Source: Chitinophagaceae bacterium (GTDB lineage: Bacteria; Bacteroidota; Bacteroidia; Chitinophagales; Chitinophagaceae). Taken from it: 7,631 nt of DNA. A program made the position numbers and the translations under genes. The stretch is taken from NCBI GenBank assembly GCA_017882205.1, contig JADGPY010000099.1:1-7631 (forward strand), in the 5' to 3' direction. Positions 1 to 5,466 of this stretch are shown one piece after another; the first letter of the stretch is position 1; every line of letters begins with the position of its first letter. The notes beneath the pieces are model-generated. The model had not been told where the DNA came from. It did no database searches and was given only the letters and a program-made list of their open reading frames with translations.

Positions 1-564
1 ACTGAAATGACTCCAAATCCCGAAACAATGAAATTTGTTGCTAACAAATTATTGTATCCCGGTAAAAGCATCGACTTCCAGGATGAGGCTAGCGCAAGCC
101 CTTCTCCATTGGCAATGGAGCTTTTTAGTTTCCCATTTATCAAGTCGGTATTCATTGCCAGCAACTTTGTAACCCTAACTAAGACAAATGAAACAGAAGA
201 CTGGCAGGACATAATCCCATCAATCAAACAATTCCTTAAAGAATATCTTGAAGAAGGAAAATCTATTGTGAATGAGGAAGACGTTGCCAATATGAAAACA
301 GGAAGCAGCAATGAGGTTAGTGCTGATGATGAAGATGTGGTAAAAAGAATTAAAGAATTACTCGAAAATTACGTTAAGCCTGCTGTGGAAATGGATGGTG
401 GAGCCATTCAATTTAAGAGCTATGAAGATGGGAGGGTAAACCTCATGTTGCAGGGAAGTTGTAGTGGTTGCCCCTCTTCTATGATTACCCTTAAAGCAGG
501 TATTGAGGGTATGATGAAAAGAATGATCCCTGAAGTGAAAGAAGTTGTTGCAGAAGCAGAATAA
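1..564 (+). CDS. NFU-type iron-sulfur cluster scaffold/carrier protein (5' end outside window)
   Basis: NFU proteins carry a 4Fe-4S cluster between subunits and pass it to client enzymes in the cytoplasm. Counting from the Met at base 7, residues 1-85 match the Nfu N-terminal domain (opening TPNPETMKFV) and residues 108-178 match the NifU C-terminal domain. The cluster-binding C152-x-x-C155 lies in the loop GSCSGCPSS. A charged linker (about 86-107) joins the domains. The frame stays open to base 1 and reads T-E-M-T-P-N-P-E; relatives in this phylum usually have a few residues before TPNP, so the true start is probably upstream and the Met at base 7 internal. This is inference from family length. 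The stop is TAA at 562-564, and pnuC begins 9 bp later, so the two are probably co-transcribed. The fold and cysteines are clear; the client proteins cannot be told. Confidence 0.93.
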   Translation, partial: TEMTPNPETMKFVANKLLYPGKSIDFQDEASASPSPLAMELFSFPFIKSVFIASNFVTLTKTNETEDWQDIIPSIKQFLKEYLEEGKSIVNEEDVANMKTGSSNEVSADDEDVVKRIKELLENYVKPAVEMDGGAIQFKSYEDGRVNLMLQGSCSGCPSSMITLKAGIEGMMKRMIPEVKEVVAEAE

Positions 565-573
565 GATCTGTTA

Positions 574-1212
574 ATGCATACATCAGAAATATACCAGCAA
601 TTTATTGCTGACATGAAGGGGACCACCCTACTGGAATACATTGCGGTGATATTCGGTATCGCAAGTGTATGGTACTCACGCAAAGAAAGTATATTGGTAT
701 ATCCTATCGGACTTATCAATACAATCATTTACATCTATATTAGTTTCAAAGGAAGTTTGCTGGGCGAAGCGGGGGTAAATTTTTACTATACGGTCATGAG
801 TATCTATGGATGGATACTTTGGACCCGGAAAGACCGTCAAGACAGGCCAGTTATTACTATCACATGGTCTGATAGAAGGGAATGGCTGGAAGAACTTACC
901 TTCTGCGGCGCATTTTATGTTGCCATTTTTGCTGCCCTCACCTATTTAAAAAAGGATTTTGCGCCTGGGGCCATACCATGGGCAGATGCATTTGCCAGTG
1001 CTACAGCATTTACCGGAATGTGGCTTATGGCGAGAAAAAAAGTTGAAAGCTGGTATTGGTGGATCGCTACGAATATTGCCTCCATTCCATTGTATTTTAT
1101 AAAACATTATGTTTTTACAAGTCTATATTACTGTATACTTCTTGTGATGGCCATAGCCGGGCTGTATGAATGGATAAGAAGAGCTAACAAAGTAAACTTA
1201 AAGGAAGTATGA
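574..1212 (+). CDS. pnuC: PnuC-family nicotinamide riboside transporter
   Basis: Inner-membrane facilitator expected to bring nicotinamide riboside into the cell for NAD salvage. The 212-residue length and about seven hydrophobic segments (roughly 18-33, 40-58, 68-83, 108-125, 138-152, 158-177, 180-200) fit PnuC. Family features include YPIGLINTIIY (43-53), a YGWILW turn (78-83), and the conserved W-x-x-W-x-x-x-N stretch as WYWWIATN (160-167), which in the family lines the substrate site. The ATG at 574 follows the NFU stop by 9 bp, and the TGA stop overlaps the next start as ATGA (1209-1212), so translation of the two is likely coupled. The kinase partner argues for nicotinamide riboside over thiamine: related PnuT proteins of this phylum carry thiamine and sit with thiamine genes. 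No riboswitch can be seen because the upstream gap is only 9 bp. Substrate is inferred from family and context. Confidence 0.9.
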   Translation: MHTSEIYQQFIADMKGTTLLEYIAVIFGIASVWYSRKESILVYPIGLINTIIYIYISFKGSLLGEAGVNFYYTVMSIYGWILWTRKDRQDRPVITITWSDRREWLEELTFCGAFYVAIFAALTYLKKDFAPGAIPWADAFASATAFTGMWLMARKKVESWYWWIATNIASIPLYFIKHYVFTSLYYCILLVMAIAGLYEWIRRANKVNLKEV

Positions 1213-1733
1213 GCGGTGTAAAGAAAATAGTTGTGATTGGTCCTGAATCTACCGGGAAAAGCACATTATGTGAGCAGCTGGCATTACACTATAATACAGT
1301 ATGGGTACCAGAATATGCCCGTGAATACCTTAACAAGCATGGTTCATCGTACACATACGATGATTTATTAACTATTGGAAAGGGGCAGGTTGAACAAGAA
1401 GAGCAGTTCTCGATACAAAAGGGAAAGCTATTTATTGATACAGATCTGTATATAATGAAGGTATGGTGTGAATTTGTATTTGGTAAATGTCATTCCTGGA
1501 TATTAAATACGGCCGCCACCCGACAATACGATCTTTACCTATTATGTAATGTGGACCTTCCCTGGGTAAAAGATGAGTTAAGGGAGTATCCAGATCTTAA
1601 AACCCGGAAAAGGCTCTATAAGCATTATTTAGATATTATGATCAATCAGCCAATTCCATGGATAGACATCTCGGGTACCTATGAAGAGAGATTTCAAAAA
1701 GCGGTTTCAGCAATTGAGTCGAGACTTAAATAA
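1209..1733 (+). CDS. NadR-type ribosylnicotinamide kinase (AAA_28 P-loop ATPase), kinase domain only
   Basis: Expected to phosphorylate nicotinamide riboside with ATP to give NMN, trapping what PnuC imports. The 174 residues hold a single P-loop domain: Walker A GPESTGKST at 11-19, VPEYARE at 33-39 (the EYARE motif of NadR kinase domains), a second acidic strand FIDTD at 75-79, and YDLYLLCNVDLPW at 107-119 followed by an arginine-rich lid (DELRE...KTRKR). E. coli NadR has a helix-turn-helix repressor and an NMN adenylyltransferase domain ahead of this one; both are absent, so this protein should neither regulate nor finish NAD. The ATG overlaps the pnuC stop by 4 bp. AAGGAAG at 1201-1207 is a Shine-Dalgarno-like run but lies very close to the start. 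It could instead be a generic AAA_28 ATPase, but the motifs and partner make the kinase role likely. Confidence 0.88.
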   Translation: MSGVKKIVVIGPESTGKSTLCEQLALHYNTVWVPEYAREYLNKHGSSYTYDDLLTIGKGQVEQEEQFSIQKGKLFIDTDLYIMKVWCEFVFGKCHSWILNTAATRQYDLYLLCNVDLPWVKDELREYPDLKTRKRLYKHYLDIMINQPIPWIDISGTYEERFQKAVSAIESRLK

Positions 1734-1758
1734 TTGCTAAACCTTTGTTATTACAACT

Positions 1759-1778
1759 TCATCGTAACTGAACGATGA
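1759..1778. terminator. Hairpin in convergent gap, possible two-way terminator
   Basis: TCATCGT (1759-1765) and ACGATGA (1772-1778) form a perfect 7-bp stem around a 6-base loop, between the kinase stop (1733) and the mtgA stop (1801). On the plus strand the stem is followed by TTAAATTTT, a broken U-tract; on the minus strand the following bases are poorer in T. The position between two converging operons supports a terminator, but the stem is short and only moderately GC-rich, so strength is doubtful. Confidence 0.45.
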
Positions 1779-1800
1779 TTAAATTTTCAACATTTTCTGA

Positions 1801-2547
1801 CTATCTGATCAACTCTTCTATATCCGGATCACCTTCCAATTGGTTCATCTGATTTAGGATCCACTGGTATCTAAAGGCAACATGCCTGGATAATGGTTTA
1901 ATGGTGTACTCCTTTGGGTTGGGCAAACACGCTGCGATCATTGCTGCCTCAACACGGCTTAAATTCTTTGCCGGTTTATTGAAATATTTCTTTGCTGCTG
2001 CTTCGGCTCCAAACACCCCATCTCCCATCTCAGCGACATTAAGATAAACTTCCAGTATTCTTTTCTTCCCCCAAATTTTTTCAATCATAAATGTAAAGTA
2101 CACTTCAAGCCCTTTTCTTAAATATCCCCCATGCTGCCATAAGAAAACATTTTTTGCCACTTGTTGACTGATTGTACTTGCCCCTCTGAGAGATTTACTT
2201 TTCCGGTTGTGCTTCATTGCTTTTTGAATACTTTTAAAATCGAAACCATTATGGTCGGGAAATAATTGGTCCTCGCCGCACATAACAGCTAATTTTAAAT
2301 TTGCACTGATATTATCTATGCTTACATATTTTCGGTATAACCCATGGCCAGAAATTACACTCCCTAATTGTGTGAGGGTTATCGGTGGATTGATCCATTT
2401 GCATAGAATAATATATAAAACGGATAATAGAAATCCATATAGTACGGTTTTGTAAAACAACCGCCATATCTTTCCCGCTAAAGATCTTCTTTTTCCGGGT
2501 TGTACCTTCCTCCCCGTTAATTTCCATCTCCAGATTTTCACGTTCAC
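1801..2547 (-). CDS. mtgA: Monofunctional biosynthetic peptidoglycan glycosyltransferase (GT51)
   Basis: Polymerises lipid II into glycan strands on the outer face of the inner membrane, without a transpeptidase domain. The 248 residues match the usual MtgA length. A basic cytoplasmic tail (1-29) precedes one membrane anchor (about 30-51) and a GT51 domain (about 75-235). All motifs are intact: E92-D-Q-L-F-P-D-H-N-G-F-D (catalytic Glu 92), GASTISQQ (122-129), R144-K-x-x-E148 (second catalytic Glu) and KKRILEVYLN (161-170). No ATG lies in frame before codon 89, inside the catalytic domain. The upstream frame closes at a TAA seven codons ahead, so the start must be GTG at 2547 or the GTG two codons later. 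It is last in the minus-strand operon, 43 bp after the unknown gene, with no TAnnTTTG element in that gap. Function is secure; the exact start is not. Confidence 0.93.
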   Translation of the reverse strand: MNVKIWRWKLTGRKVQPGKRRSLAGKIWRLFYKTVLYGFLLSVLYIILCKWINPPITLTQLGSVISGHGLYRKYVSIDNISANLKLAVMCGEDQLFPDHNGFDFKSIQKAMKHNRKSKSLRGASTISQQVAKNVFLWQHGGYLRKGLEVYFTFMIEKIWGKKRILEVYLNVAEMGDGVFGAEAAAKKYFNKPAKNLSRVEAAMIAACLPNPKEYTIKPLSRHVAFRYQWILNQMNQLEGDPDIEELIR

Positions 2548-2590
2548 AATATTATTGAAGTGTAATTACTAGTTAAATTATGAGGATGGT

Positions 2591-3151
2591 TCATTTTTTC
2601 TGCTTAGCCGTGCCCACGTATTCCAGATGATATTTACTTCCCAACTTATAACTATTATTGGATTTAAGTAAGAGGTACCCAACACCTCCAAGGATTGCTG
2701 AACCAATTACAAGGGTAGGACTTGCGTAATACCGGGTTCCGGGTTTTGTAAACAACCAGGTTCCCATGCCAACTGTAGTGAGAACGATTCCTCCTCCCAA
2801 AAGGGTTCCGCCACTTGCAGACCAATTAAAACCTGAAGGCTTGTGTCCTATATAAGCTATGTCATGATAATTAAATCTAAGTTTATAGGTGGCAACAGTA
2901 TCAAGAATATAAACACCAAGATTGGTTTGCACTTGCCGAACATCGTATTGTAGAAAATAAATCGAATCCTTATAGATCGAATAGATCTTTCCTGAAAAAT
3001 TACCAGTAGAAGTTCCAATCGAAATTATTGTCCCGGCATATAAGGTCTTTATAGTATGTTCATTTTTTTTTAATAAAATAAAATCAAAGCCCTGGGCAGT
3101 AGCTACTACATGATAAATGATAAGAAAGAAGAATGCAATGGAAATTTTCAC
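2591..3151 (-). CDS. Unknown exported protein with two C-terminal hydrophobic segments
   Basis: I do not recognise a named family. From the GTG at 3151 the product is 186 residues. A lysine then a hydrophobic run ending VATAQG look like a signal peptide cut before Gln20. Residues about 38-101 are rich in alternating hydrophobic residues and suggest a small beta-rich domain (GTIISIGTSTGNFSGKIYSI region). Two glycine-rich hydrophobic segments follow at about 114-135 and 142-164, then a basic tail ending KQKK. The GTG shares its first base with the last base of the LysE stop (TAGTG, minus strand), which favours this start by coupling. A TTG at 3208 would add 19 residues overlapping lysE and bury the signal peptide behind an extension. 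No in-frame ATG exists near the start. Placed between an exporter gene and mtgA, it may act in the envelope; that is inference. Confidence 0.72.
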   Translation of the reverse strand: MKISIAFFFLIIYHVVATAQGFDFILLKKNEHTIKTLYAGTIISIGTSTGNFSGKIYSIYKDSIYFLQYDVRQVQTNLGVYILDTVATYKLRFNYHDIAYIGHKPSGFNWSASGGTLLGGGIVLTTVGMGTWLFTKPGTRYYASPTLVIGSAILGGVGYLLLKSNNSYKLGSKYHLEYVGTAKQKK

Positions 3152-3153
3152 TA
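3149..3153 (-). other. TAGTG stop/start junction between lysE-family gene and the unknown gene
   Basis: On the minus strand the exporter stop TAG (3153-3151) and a GTG codon (3151-3149) share one base. The GTG opens a frame whose first 20 codons encode a signal-peptide-like segment. This suggests that ribosomes ending the exporter restart on the next gene. No Shine-Dalgarno sequence is visible upstream. Confidence 0.55.
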
Positions 3154-3804
3154 CGTATGTTTTTTTATAAAAAATACTAGTCCTCCAAATAATACTGCCC
3201 CAAAACAAAGTAGGATTAAGCCCGAAACCTTGTTAATTAGTCGTATATTTTTTATAGTAAGTTTGGAACGGAGTTTTCCTGCGAGCACAACTTTTCCAAC
3301 ATCAGCACTCATATTCACTATCAGGCAGGTTGCAAAAATGATGATTCTTTCTCTTATAGAATGTGTTATAGCAATGGCTGTTACAGAAGTTAGCCAAAAT
3401 GCAATTACTCCTGGATTAAGTGTATTGACCAGGAAACCCTGAAGGGCAATTTTTGCATGGTCACCTCCCTGCAACCCTGGCATGGCAATATCCTGTGGGT
3501 GAATATGTACTTTTTTAAAGAACAGGTAATATACTCCCATTGTAACAAGAAAGATACTTCCGGCTATTCCTATTGGCTTTTTATAATCCAGGAGAGCAGT
3601 TACGAATTCAGAGAACAGATTACTCAACACTACCCAAATAACATCACTGATCCAAACTCCAACCACAAAGCTAAATCCACCTTCTTTTCCATTGTTAATG
3701 CTTTGCTTGATGATGGTAAAAATGACGGGGCCTACGGAGATCGCAAGCAACAGGCCCATAGCAATTCCTTTAAGTAAAGATTGTATGATGTCGGAGAAAC
3801 TCAA
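3151..3804 (-). CDS. LysE/RhtB-family amino-acid exporter
   Basis: Inner-membrane exporter of the LysE superfamily, whose members push amino acids or derivatives out of the cell. The 217 residues have about six hydrophobic segments. Family marks are S-V-G-P-V (23-27) in the first helix, followed by NNGKEGGFSFVVGVWISD (37-54), and the conserved N-P in GFLVNTLNPGVIAFW (123-137). The first usable start is TTG at 3804, with an in-frame TAG directly before it; the first ATG is codon 16, in the middle of the first helix, and would break it. TTG is therefore preferred. The gene begins 4 bp after the GH3 stop and its stop overlaps the next start, placing it firmly in the operon. Its substrate cannot be read from sequence; the GH3 neighbour hints at an amino acid or amino-acid conjugate. 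Confidence 0.88.
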   Translation of the reverse strand: MSFSDIIQSLLKGIAMGLLLAISVGPVIFTIIKQSINNGKEGGFSFVVGVWISDVIWVVLSNLFSEFVTALLDYKKPIGIAGSIFLVTMGVYYLFFKKVHIHPQDIAMPGLQGGDHAKIALQGFLVNTLNPGVIAFWLTSVTAIAITHSIRERIIIFATCLIVNMSADVGKVVLAGKLRSKLTIKNIRLINKVSGLILLCFGAVLFGGLVFFIKKHT

Positions 3805-3808
3805 CTAT

Positions 3809-5332
3809 TTAATGGGGTACACTTTTTAAAAATTTTTTCCAATCTTCCAGCATTCTTCCTTTTAATACGCGGGGAAATTTATGCTGACCGCCAACCTTAC
3901 CTTTTGCTCTCATGAAATCCATGAAGGTCTGCTCACTTAGCACATCTACAAAGACTGCTTTCAACGCATGTTTGCGTTCTACCTCGTAGTCATCATTTAG
4001 CTCTTTAAGTTTATTGTCTATCCGGATGCGAAGCTCTTCGGAATTCACCTTATCATCTGTCGCAATATACCATTGATGAGCAAAAAAGGTTCCGTAAGGA
4101 ACGCCGACAACGGTAAACTCCGGCACTGAAATATTCAATTCTTCACTAACAAGCTGGATAGCTTTATTCATATTGTCTACGCTAAGATGTTCTCCCACAA
4201 GGCTCAAATAATGTCTGGTTCTGCCTGTAATAATGATCTCGCTCTTTTCAATATCAACAAAACGGATCGTATCGCCAATAAGATATCTCCAGGTTCCGGC
4301 ATTGGTGCTAATTAAGATGGCATAATCTTTCCCTTCTTCCACTTCATGAATCATCAGAGCTTTTGGATTATCAACCATATTACCATCAGAATCAAAATTC
4401 TCATCGTCAAATGGAACAAATTCAAAGAAGATGCTGTGGAGGGCAAGCTTCATTCCGATTGCGTCCTGCCGGTTCTGATAAGCAAGAAATCCTTCACTTG
4501 CAAGATAGGTCTCAATATAAGTGATGGGTTTACCCAGTAATTTTTTAAATCCTTTTTTGTAAGGTTCAAGAGCAACTCCACCATGGACATAAAAAGCAAG
4601 ATTCGGCCATATTTCATGGATGTTTTTCAGGTTATATCGCTCAATTACCTTTTCCATGCATAATTGAACCCATGCTGGTACCCCCACCAAAAAAGCAATA
4701 TCCCATTCAGGAGCCCTTTCTACAATCTCGTCCAGTTTTTTTGACCAATCCCTTTCTTTAGCGATCTTCTTTCCAGGTTTGTACATACCCTGGAACCAAA
4801 AAGGAATATTCTTTGCCTGTATCCCGCTGAGGTCACCGGCGAAATAAGTGGGGCCTTTTTGTAATTGTGTGCTTCCACCAAGCATAAGCCATCCTCTTCC
4901 AACTGACGCCTTTGGAACGTGGCTATAGGACGCGAGAGTGATGAGTTGACGAATACTGGTAATTGTATTTGAGCGTATTAACTCTTTTGTGATGGGGATA
5001 AACTTGCTTGATGATTCACTGGTGCCACTACTAAGGGCAAAAAATTTGATTATGCCCGGCCAGCAAATATCTGGTTTGCCCTCAATGCTTTTGTGCCACC
5101 ATTCATCATGTATCTTGTTATAGTTATAGGTTGGGACAATTTGCTGAAAATTTTTACTGGCATGCCTGCTTAATAAAATTTCATCGAACTTATATTCCTG
5201 GCCAAATTCTGTAAACCGTGCAATTCTCAGAAGCTTCTTAAGAACCTTCATTTGCTGACGCTTTGGAGAGCTTACTGGTAAATTTAAAGCAAGTGCAATA
5301 GATTTAGGAAGCTTTATATCAATTAGCGCCAT
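3809..5332 (-). CDS. GH3-family acyl-acid amido synthetase (adenylate-forming enzyme)
   Basis: GH3 enzymes activate a carboxylic acid with ATP and join it to an amino acid; in plants the acids are hormones such as auxin or jasmonate. Bacterial substrates are mostly unknown. The 507 residues span a whole family domain: ATP-binding loop SSGTSESSSKFIP (101-113), YVHGGVALEPY (248-258), YIETYLASEG (272-281), G-T-W-R-Y-L-I-G-D-T (346-355, with the ATP-contacting Asp354), GRTRHYLSLVGEHLS (370-384), and near the C-terminus GGQHKFPRVL (481-490), resembling the QYK-PR stretch of plant enzymes. No signal peptide is seen, so it is cytoplasmic. The ATG at 5332 is well placed, and a TAAATTTG element lies 25-32 bp upstream. 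It is first in a four-gene operon. Family assignment is strong; acid and amino-acid substrates are unknown. Confidence 0.9.
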   Translation of the reverse strand: MALIDIKLPKSIALALNLPVSSPKRQQMKVLKKLLRIARFTEFGQEYKFDEILLSRHASKNFQQIVPTYNYNKIHDEWWHKSIEGKPDICWPGIIKFFALSSGTSESSSKFIPITKELIRSNTITSIRQLITLASYSHVPKASVGRGWLMLGGSTQLQKGPTYFAGDLSGIQAKNIPFWFQGMYKPGKKIAKERDWSKKLDEIVERAPEWDIAFLVGVPAWVQLCMEKVIERYNLKNIHEIWPNLAFYVHGGVALEPYKKGFKKLLGKPITYIETYLASEGFLAYQNRQDAIGMKLALHSIFFEFVPFDDENFDSDGNMVDNPKALMIHEVEEGKDYAILISTNAGTWRYLIGDTIRFVDIEKSEIIITGRTRHYLSLVGEHLSVDNMNKAIQLVSEELNISVPEFTVVGVPYGTFFAHQWYIATDDKVNSEELRIRIDNKLKELNDDYEVERKHALKAVFVDVLSEQTFMDFMRAKGKVGGQHKFPRVLKGRMLEDWKKFLKSVPH

Positions 5333-5342
5333 TAAGGGATAG

Positions 5343-5361
5343 ATTTGTTAGGGAAACAAAT
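5343..5361. repeat. 7-bp inverted repeat in the divergent promoter region
   Basis: ATTTGTT (5343-5349) and AACAAAT (5355-5361) are perfect inverted copies separated by AGGGA. The left arm overlaps a plus-strand TAGATTTG (5340-5347) and the right arm a minus-strand TAAATTTG (5364-5357). It could be an operator over the GH3 operon promoter, or simply two facing promoter elements that share sequence. Confidence 0.4.
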
Positions 5362-5364
5362 TTA
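5357..5364 (-). promoter_or_regulatory. Candidate -7 element (TAAATTTG) for the GH3 operon
   Basis: On the minus strand TAAATTTG matches the Bacteroidota -7 consensus TAnnTTTG exactly, and it lies 25-32 bp before the GH3 ATG, which would give a short leader. A TTG at 5381-5379 is the nearest -33-like match but is only 14 bp away, closer than usual. This is the only recognisable promoter for the four-gene operon. Confidence 0.5.
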
Positions 5365-5429
5365 ATGAATTGTTAAGCCAAGTGTATCTTTATTTTACAA
5401 AAGACGGAAATGCAGAAACCAAAAATTAG

Positions 5430-5437
5430 TACGTTTG
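5430..5437 (+). promoter_or_regulatory. Candidate -7 element (TACGTTTG) for the S46 peptidase gene
   Basis: TACGTTTG fits the TAnnTTTG consensus of this phylum and ends 29 bp before the peptidase ATG at 5467, implying a leader of roughly 20-25 bases. No good TTTG -33 element is seen at the usual spacing upstream. No Shine-Dalgarno sequence precedes the ATG; the stretch CTAAAAAATC is A-rich, as is common before starts in this phylum. Confidence 0.5.
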
Positions 5438-5466
5438 TTGTTCATTTTACCTAAAAAATCATTTAT

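Noticed and set aside
420..728. Minus-strand open frame across the nfu-pnuC junction
   Set aside because: It covers the ends of two well-supported genes on the other strand and its product shows no family feature.
574..1212. Thiamine transporter PnuT instead of PnuC
   Set aside because: The family is shared, but the overlapping partner is a NadR-type kinase and no thiamine gene is present; kept only as an alternative.
2548..2590. Separate promoter for mtgA in the 43-bp gap
   Set aside because: No TAnnTTTG match on the minus strand; AT-rich partial palindrome around ACTAGT is too weak to call.
3152..3208. TTG at 3208 as start of the unknown gene
   Set aside because: It would overlap the exporter gene by 58 bp and add 19 residues ahead of a good signal peptide; the TAGTG-coupled GTG at 3151 fits better.
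3110..3777. Two plus-strand open frames (3110-3442 and 3457-3777) opposite the exporter gene
   Set aside because: They lie antisense to a clear LysE-family gene, show no domain or signal, and have compositions expected of reverse-strand shadows.
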